From G965212005 sp965212005 (GTDB lineage: Bacteria; Pseudomonadota; Gammaproteobacteria; Porifericomitales; Porifericomitaceae), in the NCBI GenBank assembly GCA_965212005.1, contig OZ243038.1, positions 2,170,001-2,234,000 on the forward strand: 64,000 nt of DNA, written 5' to 3'. Positions within the stretch are counted from its first letter, which is position 1. Each line of letters begins with the position of its first letter. The position numbers and the translations under genes were made by a program. This document shows, piece after piece, positions 33,041 through 41,027 of this stretch. The notes under the pieces are model-generated. The model was not told the DNA's origin. It ran no database searches and saw only the letters and a program-made list of their open reading frames with translations.

Positions 33041-33292
33041 AAGGATACGCCTAATTATAACCTCGTCGTTATAACAGAAGATGACGGTTACGCGGCGAGG
33101 ATGTTCTACGTTAAGCCAGCGTTTGGAATTAAGGAAGGCACATAAGTATATTCTGGTCAAGTCATTGGCACATATCAAAATATAGGAGACAGAAAAGGGC
33201 ATAGTGGGATCACAGAGCACGTTCATGTAGAAATTCGGCTCGAAGGTAAGTTATTATATCCCACAGACATCATTCCGATTCCTGAAAACTAG
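33041..33292 (+). pseudogene. M23 (LytM) peptidase C-terminal fragment with in-frame stop
   Basis: Frame from 33041 reads TPNYNLVVITEDDGYAARMF, then YVKPAFGIKEGT, a TAA at 33143-33145, then VYSGQVIGTYQNIGDRKGHS and GITEHVHVEIRLEGK, ending IPIPEN. GQVIG and the HxH pair in EHVHVEI are hallmarks of M23 peptidoglycan endopeptidases. The upstream half of the domain is missing. The exported TPR gene starts one base after its stop. Confidence 0.75.
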
Positions 33293-33293
33293 C

Positions 33294-33947
33294 ATGCGCA
33301 GTTTAAGATCTTTGCTCCGATTGCTCGCCAGCAGCGTGATCATCATTCATTCCGCTTTTACGTGTGCTGCCGGCATGACTGATTGTGATGCTTTGGAACT
33401 GATTTCAGGTCACTCTGATTACAATTCGCTAGTCTGTGCTGGTGTTCAGAAAGTGGAAGAGCGAAAATATGAGGAAGCGATTTCTCTATTTGAGCAGGCC
33501 CTGGCTGTTCCGCTACGTGAGTGGTCTAACTTCCTGTTATTACCCCGGCTGGCTTTGGCACATCATCTGTCCGGCTCCGGACAAAAAGCGGAAAGCGTTT
33601 TGCTGAAAGCTGAGTTGACGTTGTCGGTATTTTTGGGTTTGATGACATGCGAACAGACGGAGACGGGTTACGTTGTTCGTCGAGCGTATGAAGATTATCT
33701 CACTGGCCAGGTGGGCAATGAGGTTGCAGCAATTATGTGTGGCAATGAATATCATTACGTATCTGAGCGGGATACACTTGAACAAGTGCTGCTGGAAGCG
33801 AAGTTGATAGAGAATTATTTTGAGATCAAGCGGCAGATCGGCTTATCTGAAGGCGATGACTCCCAGGCTGCAGTGAGGCGTGGATTGCACGTCGGTGTCG
33901 GGGCAGGCCGTTATTGTTATAACAGGCGGCATCATGGACAGGGTTAG
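33294..33947 (+). CDS. exported TPR-like protein, unit 1 (candidate immunity protein)
   Basis: 217 residues with a signal peptide (LLRLLASSVIIIHSAFTCAA). A TPR-like helical domain follows (KVEERKYEEAISLFEQALAV ... LALAHHLSGSGQKAESVLLK). Four cysteines are conserved with the ankyrin proteins' N-domains (DCDA, LVC, MTCE, MCG), suggesting disulfides in the periplasm. After FEIKRQIG (about residue 184) the sequence changes to GDDSQAAVRRGLHVGVGAG, which resembles the first metal-binding motif of an M23 domain and then runs out of frame. The gene therefore appears fused to a broken M23 cassette. Confidence 0.68.
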   Translation: MRSLRSLLRLLASSVIIIHSAFTCAAGMTDCDALELISGHSDYNSLVCAGVQKVEERKYEEAISLFEQALAVPLREWSNFLLLPRLALAHHLSGSGQKAESVLLKAELTLSVFLGLMTCEQTETGYVVRRAYEDYLTGQVGNEVAAIMCGNEYHYVSERDTLEQVLLEAKLIENYFEIKRQIGLSEGDDSQAAVRRGLHVGVGAGRYCYNRRHHGQG

Positions 33948-34218
33948 TCTTCGATACAAAGATGCTCCATCGGATCGACTCACCAGTATAACCACGCGGA
34001 GGGGTTACGCGGTGGGGCAGCTTTACGTTACTGCGGCACCTGGCATCCAGTCTGGAGTAAGCGCAGGGGCTGGTCAAGTTATTAGCACACGTCAAGGGCG
34101 GGGAGGCCGGCATCCTGGGAGCACAGAACGCGTTCCTGCAGAGCTTGCACATAACAGTCAGGTATGTGGAGGCCGGGGCGCTGATTTCGCTTCCGTAAGT
34201 AGCAGCCTGTACAAATGA
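33880..34218 (+). pseudogene. degenerate M23-like domain, unit 1
   Basis: The frame overlaps the TPR gene's 3' end. It aligns with the M23 fragment at 33041: GYAVGQLYVTAAPGIQSG against GYAARMFYVKPAFGIKEG, and GAGQVISTRQ against SGQVIGTYQ. The catalytic pair HVHVE has become RVPAE, so both histidines are lost. The HxG motif expected at the start lies in the other frame, inside the TPR gene. The stop overlaps the ankyrin gene ATG (ATGA). Confidence 0.55.
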
Positions 34219-36980
34219 AGTCCTTGCTCTGGTGGCTGGTCGGCAGCGTTATTATTATTCATTCGGCTTTCGCGCATGCTGATGATGATAAGTTTGATTG
34301 TGATGCCTGGGAGCTTTTCGGGACAAGATTTGAGGGCTACGATTATTACAATTCGCTAGTCTGTTCTGGTATTAAGAACATGGAAAAGGGGCAATATGAG
34401 GAAGCCGTTGTCCAATTTGAGGAGGCCCTGACTGTTCCGCTAAATGAATGGCCTAACTTTATGTTATTGCCCAGACTGGCTTTGGCCTATCATCTGTCCG
34501 GTTCCAGAGAAAAGGCAAAAAGAGTTCTGCTAAAAGCGAAGCGGACGCTGTCGGTATTTACTGGTTTGATTAAATGCGAAGTAAGAGATATCCCCACTTG
34601 GAGCGATTATATTATTATGCGCCAGGCAAATGGTATTGCCCTCTCCTCCCGCGACGGAATGTGTGGTGAGATATATTTTCCATATTATGAGAGTAAGTCT
34701 CTTGGTGCAATGCGATATGATGCGAGGGTTGTAAAGAATTATTTTGAGATCAAGCGGCAGATGGGCTTTTCCACCCCCCTTCATGAGACGGCGCAAGAGG
34801 GGCGCACAGCAGTCATCCAGACGCTGATTGAGGCAGGTGCAGACGTCAATGTGGAAGATAGCGACGGCGAGACCCCGCTTCATAGGGCGGCCCGGGAAGG
34901 CCACACAGCAGTCGTCCAGACACTGATTCGGGCAGGTGCGGACGTCAATGCGAAGGATGGCGAGAGGAAGACCCCACTTCATGGGGCGGCGCGGGAAGGC
35001 GACACAGCAGTTATCCAGATGCTGATTGAGGCAGGTGCGGACGTCCATGCAAAGTACAGAGACGGTTCCCCGCTGCATGAGGCGGCATACAAAGGCCGCA
35101 CAGAAGCCATCCGTATGCTGATTAAGGCAGGTGCGGACGTCAATGCAAGGACGTCGACTGACTACACCTCGCTTCATGGGGCGGCGTACAAGGGCTACCC
35201 GGAAACCGTCCGTATGCTGATTGAAGCAGGCGCAGACGTCAATGCGGAGGATATTTTATACGGTGAGACCCCGCTTCGTTTGGCGGCAAAAAAAGAACAA
35301 ACAGAAGTCATCCGCATGCTGATTGAGGCAGGCGCGGACGTCAACATGGAGGCAATAGACGGGAGCACCTGGACTCCGCTTTACTGGGCGGTACAGGGGG
35401 GGCACATAGAAGTCATCAAGGTGCTGATTGAGGCAGGCGCGGATGTCAATGCAAGGTCCAGATACGGCGAGCCCCCGCTTCATGAGGCGGTCCGGGAAGG
35501 CCTGTCAGAAGGTGTTTCTGTGTTGATTGGGGCAGGCGCGGATGTCAATGCGAGAGATGGCCGCGGCGAGACCCCGCTTCATAATGCGGTATTGAGAGGC
35601 CGGTCAGAAAGTGTTTCTACGTTGATTGAGGCAGGTGCGGACGTCAATGCGAAGAATAACGAAGGCTGGACTCCGCTTTACTGGGCGGTACAGGAGGGGC
35701 GCATAGAAGTCATCCGCATGCTGATTGAGGCAGGCGCGGACGTCAACATGGAGGCAATAGACGGGAGCAACTGGACTTCGCTTTACTGGGCGGTACAGGA
35801 GGGGCACATAGAAGTCATCAAAGTGCTGATTGAGGCAGGCGTGGATGTCAATGCGACGTCCAGATACGGCGAGCCCCCGCTTCATGAGGCGGTCCGGGAA
35901 GGCCTGTCAGAAGGTGTTTTTGTGTTGATTGGGGCAGGTGCGGATGTCAATGCGAAAGACAGCCTCGGCGAGACCCCGCTTCGTTTGGCGGCAAAAACAG
36001 AACAAACAGAAGTCATCCGCATGCTGATTGAGGCAGGCGCAGACGTCAACATGGAGGCAATAGACGGGAGCAACTGGACTCCGCTTTACTGGGCGGTACA
36101 GGAGGGGGACATAGAAGCCATCCGCATGCTGATTGAGGCAGGCGCGGATGTCAACGCAAGGTCCAGATACGGCGAGCCCCCGCTTCATGAGGCGGCCCGG
36201 GAAGGCCACAGAGCAGTCGTCCAGGCACTGATTCGGGCAGGCGTGGATGTCAATGCGAAAGATAGCGGCGGCGAGACCCCGCTTCATGAGGTGGCACTGT
36301 CAGGCGATCCAGAACTTGTTGATGTGCTGATTGAGGCAGGCGCGGATGTCAATGCAAGGTCCAGATACGGTGAGACCCCGCTTCATGAAGCGGTCCAGGA
36401 AGGCCACACAGCAGTCGTCCAGGCACTGATTCGGGCAGGCGTGGATGTGAATGCGAAAGATAGCGGTGGCGAGACCCTGCTTCATGAGGCGGCACTGTCT
36501 GGCGATCCAGAACTTGTTGATGTGCTGATTGAGGCAGGCGCGGATGTCAATGCGAAAGGTAGCAGCGGCGAGCCCCTGCTTCATGAGGCGGCCCGGGAAG
36601 GCCACACAGCAGTCGTCCGGGCACTGATTCGGGCAGGCGTGGATGTGAATGCGAAAGATAGCGGCGGCGAGACCCCGCTTCATGAGGCGGCATGGTCAGG
36701 CCTGTCAGAAGGTGTTTCTACGTTGATTGAGGCAGGTGCGGACGTCAATGCGAAGGATAACGAAGGCTGGACTCCGCTTCACAGGGCGGCACAGTCAGGC
36801 GAGCCAGAACTTGTTGATGTGCTGGTTGCCGCAGGCGCAGACGTGAATGCAAAGGATGCAGACGGAGACACGCCGTTGGATAAGACAAAATCCAAAATGG
36901 ATCAAATGGATCGAAAAAATGAAGAATACGATAAGTATCGGACAGTCGTTGACTTGCTGGATAGGGCAGGCGCAAGATAA
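34215..36980 (+). CDS. exported TPR-ankyrin protein, 21 ankyrin repeats, unit 1
   Basis: 921 residues. A signal peptide (LLWWLVGSVIIIHSAFAHA, cleavage near residue 23) is followed by the same four-cysteine TPR-like domain as the 217-residue proteins, to about residue 185. Then come 21 ankyrin repeats of about 33 residues (consensus GETPLHEAAREGHTAVVQAL then IRAGADVNAKDS) and a degenerate charged cap ending VVDLLDRAGAR. Some repeats carry a four-residue insertion (MEAIDGSN). An exported ankyrin protein next to peptidase relics suits a periplasmic binding or immunity role, which is inference. It is nearly identical to the unit 3 copy. Confidence 0.82.
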   Translation: MKSLLWWLVGSVIIIHSAFAHADDDKFDCDAWELFGTRFEGYDYYNSLVCSGIKNMEKGQYEEAVVQFEEALTVPLNEWPNFMLLPRLALAYHLSGSREKAKRVLLKAKRTLSVFTGLIKCEVRDIPTWSDYIIMRQANGIALSSRDGMCGEIYFPYYESKSLGAMRYDARVVKNYFEIKRQMGFSTPLHETAQEGRTAVIQTLIEAGADVNVEDSDGETPLHRAAREGHTAVVQTLIRAGADVNAKDGERKTPLHGAAREGDTAVIQMLIEAGADVHAKYRDGSPLHEAAYKGRTEAIRMLIKAGADVNARTSTDYTSLHGAAYKGYPETVRMLIEAGADVNAEDILYGETPLRLAAKKEQTEVIRMLIEAGADVNMEAIDGSTWTPLYWAVQGGHIEVIKVLIEAGADVNARSRYGEPPLHEAVREGLSEGVSVLIGAGADVNARDGRGETPLHNAVLRGRSESVSTLIEAGADVNAKNNEGWTPLYWAVQEGRIEVIRMLIEAGADVNMEAIDGSNWTSLYWAVQEGHIEVIKVLIEAGVDVNATSRYGEPPLHEAVREGLSEGVFVLIGAGADVNAKDSLGETPLRLAAKTEQTEVIRMLIEAGADVNMEAIDGSNWTPLYWAVQEGDIEAIRMLIEAGADVNARSRYGEPPLHEAAREGHRAVVQALIRAGVDVNAKDSGGETPLHEVALSGDPELVDVLIEAGADVNARSRYGETPLHEAVQEGHTAVVQALIRAGVDVNAKDSGGETLLHEAALSGDPELVDVLIEAGADVNAKGSSGEPLLHEAAREGHTAVVRALIRAGVDVNAKDSGGETPLHEAAWSGLSEGVSTLIEAGADVNAKDNEGWTPLHRAAQSGEPELVDVLVAAGADVNAKDADGDTPLDKTKSKMDQMDRKNEEYDKYRTVVDLLDRAGAR

Positions 36981-37096
36981 TTGGGACTCGTCAGTGCCAG
37001 CCGGATAAGAACGTCCGGTCATGGATATGTCCTAACCGCCTTCGATGTCCGGAAAAACTGTTTTGCTTGCAAAGTCAAAGCGAGCAACGTTGGTTG

Positions 37097-37113
37097 CTAG
37101 CCGTTACGGCTAG
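37097..37113. repeat. 17-base palindrome, copy 1
   Basis: CTAGCCGTTACGGCTAG: two 8-base arms around one base. The arm equals the outer tip of the island's terminal repeats, so this looks like two terminal tips placed head to head. It sits in the spacer between array B units 1 and 2. Confidence 0.7.
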
Positions 37114-37119
37114 ATCGGC

Positions 37120-37175
37120 GCCAATCCACGTTGACAATGGCGAAGAGCGGCAGTAACTTTGAATAGTAGAAGGCT
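37120..37175. repeat. 56-bp dispersed repeat, copy 2
   Basis: Matches 28768-28823 with two or three changes and lies directly before the unit 2 boundary. It may act as promoter region for the unit 2 TPR gene, because no other upstream sequence is shared with the island's left end. Confidence 0.65.
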
Positions 37176-37199
37176 TTATGCCGATTCCTGAAAACTAGC

Positions 37200-37853
37200 A
37201 TGCGCAGTTCAAGATATTTGCTCCGATTGCTCGTCGGCAGCGTGATCATCATTCATTCCGCTTTTACGTGTGCTGCCGGCATGACTGATTGTGATGCTTT
37301 GGAACTGATTTCAGGTCACTCTGATTACAATTCGCTAGTCTGTGCTGGTGTTCAGAAAGTGGAAGAGCGAAAATATGAGGAAGCGATTTCTCTATTTGAG
37401 CAGGCCCTGGCTGTTCCGCTACGTGAGTGGTCTAACTTCCTGTTATTACCCCGGCTGGCTTTGGCACATCATCTGTCCGGCTCCGGACAAAAAGCGGAAA
37501 GCGTTTTGCTGAAAGCTGAGTTGACGTTGTCGGTATTTGTGGGTTTGATGACATGCGAACAGACGGAGACGGGTTACGTTGTTCGTCGAGCGTATGAAGA
37601 TTATCTCACTGGCCAGGTGGGCAATGAGGTTGCAGCAATTATGTGTGGCAATGAATATCATTACGTATCTGAGCGGGATACACTTGAACAAGTGCTGCTG
37701 GAAGCGAAGTTGATAGAGAATTATTTTGAGATCAAGCGGCAGATCGGCTTATCTGAAGGCGATGACTCCCAGGCTGCAGTGAGGCGTGGATTGCACGTCG
37801 GTGTCGGGGCAGGCCGTTATTGTTATAACAGGCGGCATCATGGACAGGGTTAG
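37200..37853 (+). CDS. exported TPR-like protein, unit 2 (candidate immunity protein)
   Basis: Nearly identical to the unit 1 copy; the main changes are in the signal region (RSSRYLLRLLVGSVIII) and one Val for Leu later. It has the same four cysteines, the same junction into the M23-like tail, and the same frame loss after HVGVGAG. The preceding M23 tail is reduced to the codons MPIPEN before its TAG stop, one base upstream of this ATG. Confidence 0.67.
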   Translation: MRSSRYLLRLLVGSVIIIHSAFTCAAGMTDCDALELISGHSDYNSLVCAGVQKVEERKYEEAISLFEQALAVPLREWSNFLLLPRLALAHHLSGSGQKAESVLLKAELTLSVFVGLMTCEQTETGYVVRRAYEDYLTGQVGNEVAAIMCGNEYHYVSERDTLEQVLLEAKLIENYFEIKRQIGLSEGDDSQAAVRRGLHVGVGAGRYCYNRRHHGQG

Positions 37854-38124
37854 TCTTCGATACAAAGATGCTCCATCTAATCGGCTCACCAGTATAACCA
37901 CGCGGGGGGGTTACGCGGTGGGGCAGCGTAACGTTACTGCGACGCCTGGAACTCAGTCTGGAGTAAGCGCAGGGGCTGGTCAAGTTATTAGCACACGTCA
38001 AGAGTGGGGAGGCCGGCATCCTGGGAGCACAGAACGCGTTCCTGCAGAGCTTGCACATAACAGTCAGGTATGTGGAGGCCGGGGCGCTGATTTCGCTTCC
38101 GTAAGTGGCAGCCTGTACAAATGA
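37786..38124 (+). pseudogene. degenerate M23-like domain, unit 2
   Basis: Same frame and same loss of the HxH pair (TERVPAEL) as in unit 1, with extra substitutions (GYAVGQRNVTATPGTQSG). The lesion was present before triplication. The stop overlaps the ankyrin gene start. Confidence 0.53.
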
Positions 38125-39887
38125 AGTCCTTGCTCTGGTGGCTGGTCGGCAGCGTTATTATTATTCATTCGGCTTTCGCGCATGCTGATGATAAGTTGGA
38201 TTGTGATGCCTGGGAGCTTTACGGGACAGGCTATCATTATTACAATTCGCTAGTCTGTTCTGGTATTAAGAACATGGAAAAGGGGCAATATGAGGAAGCC
38301 ATTGTCCAATTTGAGGAGGCTCTGACTATTTGGATACATGAATGGCCTAACTTTATGTTATTGCCCAGACTGGCTTTGGCCTATCATCTGTCCGGTTCCA
38401 GAGAAAAGGCAAAAAGAGTTCTGCTAAAAGCGAAGCGGACGCTGTCGATACTTACTGGTTTGATTAAATGCGAAGAAAGAGATACCACCACTTTGAGAGA
38501 TTATATTATTATGCGCCAGGCGAATGGTATTGCCCTCTCTGGAGACGACGTAATGTGTGGTTCGGTATTATATTTTCCATATTATGAGAGTAAGTCTCTT
38601 GGTGCAATGCGATATGATGCGAGGATTGTAAAGAATTATTTTGAGATCAAGCGGCAGATGGGCTTTTCCACCCCCCTTCATGAGACGGCGCAAGAGGGGC
38701 GCACAGCAGTCATCCAGACGCTGATTGAGGCAGGTGCAGACGTCAATGCGGAAGATAGCGACGGCGAGACCCCGCTTCATAGGGCGGCCCGGGAAGGCCA
38801 CACAGCAGTCGTCCAGGCACTGATTCGGGCAGGCGCGGACGTCAATGCGAAGGATGGCGAGAGGAAGACCCCACTTCATGGGGCGGCGCGGGAAGGCGAC
38901 ACAGCAGTTATCCAGATGCTGATTGAGGCAGGTGCGGACGTCAATGCAAAGTACAGAGACGGCGGCTCCCCGCTGCATGAGGCGGCATACAAAGGCCGCA
39001 CAGAAGCCATCCGTATGCTGATTAAGGCAGGTGCGGACGTCAATGCAAGTACGTCGACTGACTACACCCCGCTTCATGGGGCGGTGTACAAGGGCTACCC
39101 GGAAATCATCCGTATGCTGATTGAAGCAGGCGCGGACGTCAATGCGGCGGAGCGTTACTACGGTGAGACCTCGCTTCGTTTGGCGGCAAAAAAAGAACGA
39201 ACAGAAGTCATCCGCATGCTGATTGAGGCAGGCGCGGACGTCAACATGGAGGCAATAGACGGGAGCAACTGGACTCCGCTTTACTGGGCGGTACAGGAGG
39301 GGCACATAGAAGTCATCAAGGTGCTGATTGGGGCAGGTGCGGATGTCAATGCAAGGTCCAGATACGGTGAGCCCCCGCTTCATGGGGCGGTCCAGAAAGG
39401 CCTGTCAGAAGGTGTTTCTGTGTTGATTGGGGCAGGCGCGGATGTCAATGCGAAAGATAGCCGCGGCGAGACCCCGCTTTATGAGGCGGCATTGAGAGGC
39501 CGGTCAGAAGGTATTTCTACGTTGATTGGGGCAGGTGCGGACGTCAATGCGAAGAATAACGAAGGCTGGACTCCTCTTCACAGGGCGGCACAGTCATGGT
39601 GGTCAGGCCTGTCAAAAGGTGTTTCTACGTTGATTGGGGCAGGTGCGGACGTCAATGCGAAGGATAACGAAGGCTGGACTCCGCTTCACAGGGCGGCACT
39701 GTCAGGCGATCCAGAACTTGTTGATGTGCTGGTTGCCGCAGGCGCAGACGTGAATGCAAAGGATGCAGACGGAGACACGCCGTTGGATAAGACAAAATCC
39801 AAAATGGATCAAATGGATCGAAAAAATGAAGAATACGATAAGTATCGGACAGTCGTTGACTTGCTGGATAGGGCAGGCGCAAGATAA
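38121..39887 (+). CDS. exported TPR-ankyrin protein, 11 ankyrin repeats, unit 2
   Basis: 588 residues with the same signal peptide, four-cysteine TPR domain and C-terminal cap as units 1 and 3, but only 11 ankyrin repeats. The first nine correspond to repeats 1-9 of the long forms. The tenth has a three-residue insertion (QSWWSGLSKG), and the array then jumps to the final repeat and cap. This is what an in-frame recombination between repeats would leave. The TPR domain differs around residue 63 (IWIHEWPNF). Confidence 0.82.
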   Translation: MKSLLWWLVGSVIIIHSAFAHADDKLDCDAWELYGTGYHYYNSLVCSGIKNMEKGQYEEAIVQFEEALTIWIHEWPNFMLLPRLALAYHLSGSREKAKRVLLKAKRTLSILTGLIKCEERDTTTLRDYIIMRQANGIALSGDDVMCGSVLYFPYYESKSLGAMRYDARIVKNYFEIKRQMGFSTPLHETAQEGRTAVIQTLIEAGADVNAEDSDGETPLHRAAREGHTAVVQALIRAGADVNAKDGERKTPLHGAAREGDTAVIQMLIEAGADVNAKYRDGGSPLHEAAYKGRTEAIRMLIKAGADVNASTSTDYTPLHGAVYKGYPEIIRMLIEAGADVNAAERYYGETSLRLAAKKERTEVIRMLIEAGADVNMEAIDGSNWTPLYWAVQEGHIEVIKVLIGAGADVNARSRYGEPPLHGAVQKGLSEGVSVLIGAGADVNAKDSRGETPLYEAALRGRSEGISTLIGAGADVNAKNNEGWTPLHRAAQSWWSGLSKGVSTLIGAGADVNAKDNEGWTPLHRAALSGDPELVDVLVAAGADVNAKDADGDTPLDKTKSKMDQMDRKNEEYDKYRTVVDLLDRAGAR

Positions 39888-40002
39888 TTGGGACTCGTCA
39901 GTGCCAGCCGGATGAGAACGTCCGGTCATGGATATGTCCTAACCGCCTTCGATGTCCGGAAAAACTGTTTTGCTTGCAAAGTCAAGCGAGCAACGTTGGT
40001 TG

Positions 40003-40019
40003 CTAGCCGTTACGGCTAG
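40003..40019. repeat. 17-base palindrome, copy 2
   Basis: Identical CTAGCCGTTACGGCTAG in the spacer between array B units 2 and 3, again carrying the terminal-repeat tip on both arms. Confidence 0.7.
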
Positions 40020-40025
40020 ATCGGC

Positions 40026-40081
40026 GCCAATCCACGTTGACAATGGCGAAGAGCGGCAGTAGCTTTGCATAGTAGAAGGCT
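40026..40081. repeat. 56-bp dispersed repeat, copy 3
   Basis: Third copy of the 28768-28823 repeat, directly before the unit 3 boundary, with three changes (for example TTTGCATAGTAG for TTTGAATAGTCG). Confidence 0.65.
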
Positions 40082-40105
40082 TTATGCCGATTCCTGAAAA
40101 CTAGC

Positions 40106-40759
40106 ATGCGCAGTTTAAGATCTTTGCTCCGATTGCTCGCCAGCAGCGTGATCATCATTCATTCCGCTTTTACGTGTGCTGCCGGCATGACTGATTGTGA
40201 TGCTTTGGAACTGATTTCAGGTCACTCTGATTACAATTCGCTAGTCTGTGCTGGTGTTCAGAAAGTGGAAGAGCGAAAATATGAGGAAGCGATTTCTCTA
40301 TTTGAGCAGGCCCTGGCTGTTCCGCTACGTGAGTGGTCTAACTTCCTGTTATTACCCCGGCTGGCTTTGGTACATCATCTGTCCGGCTCCGGACAAAAAG
40401 CGGAAAGCGTTTTGCTGAAAGCTGAGTTGACGTTGTCGGTATTTGTGGGTTTGATGACATGCGAACAGACGGAGACGGGTTACGTTGTTCGTCGAGCGTA
40501 TGAAGATTATCTCACTGGCCAGGTGGGCAATGAGGTTGCAGCAATTATGTGTGGCAATGAATATCATTACGTATCTGAGCGGGATACACTTGAACAAGTG
40601 CTGCTGGAAGCGAAGTTGATAGAGAATTATTTTGAGATCAAGCGGCAGATCGGCTTATCTGAAGGCGATGACTCCCAGGCTGCAGTGAGGCGTGGATTGC
40701 ACGTCGGTGTCGGGGCAGGCCGTTATTGTTATAACAGGCGGCATCATGGACAGGGTTAG
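40106..40759 (+). CDS. exported TPR-like protein, unit 3 (candidate immunity protein)
   Basis: 217 residues, with the unit 1 signal sequence (RSLRSLLRLLASS) and one Val for Ala change in the TPR helix (LALVHHLSG). The M23 junction and frame loss are the same as in the other two copies. The near identity of three neighbouring copies indicates recent duplication or ongoing gene conversion. Confidence 0.67.
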   Translation: MRSLRSLLRLLASSVIIIHSAFTCAAGMTDCDALELISGHSDYNSLVCAGVQKVEERKYEEAISLFEQALAVPLREWSNFLLLPRLALVHHLSGSGQKAESVLLKAELTLSVFVGLMTCEQTETGYVVRRAYEDYLTGQVGNEVAAIMCGNEYHYVSERDTLEQVLLEAKLIENYFEIKRQIGLSEGDDSQAAVRRGLHVGVGAGRYCYNRRHHGQG

Positions 40760-41027
40760 TCTTCGATACGGAGATGCTCCATCGGATCGGCTCACCAGTA
40801 TAACCACGGGGGGATACGCGGTGGGGCAGCTTTACGTTACTGCGGCGCCTGGAACTCAGTCTGGAGTTAGCGCAGGGGCTGGTCAAGTTATTAGCACACG
40901 TCAAGAGCGGGGAGGCCGGCATCCTGGGAGCACAGAACGCGTTCCTGCAGAGCTTGCACATAACAGTCAGGTATGTGGAGGCCGGGGCGCTGATTTCGCT
41001 TCCGTAAGTAGCAGCCTGTACAAATGA
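40692..41027 (+). pseudogene. degenerate M23-like domain, unit 3
   Basis: One codon shorter than the other two copies (TTGGYAVGQ where the others have TTRRGYAVGQ or TTRGGYAVGQ), so the deletion kept the frame. HxH is again replaced (TERVPAEL). In-frame length change hints that the frame may still be under some constraint, although the metal ligands are gone. Confidence 0.53.

Noticed and set aside
34530..36683. Long minus-strand open frames across the ankyrin arrays (repeated MKRGLA... peptides; also 38568-39383 and 41513-43483)
   Set aside because: They are the antisense of the 99-bp ankyrin repeats; their periodicity follows the plus-strand repeats, and no start signals or families support them.
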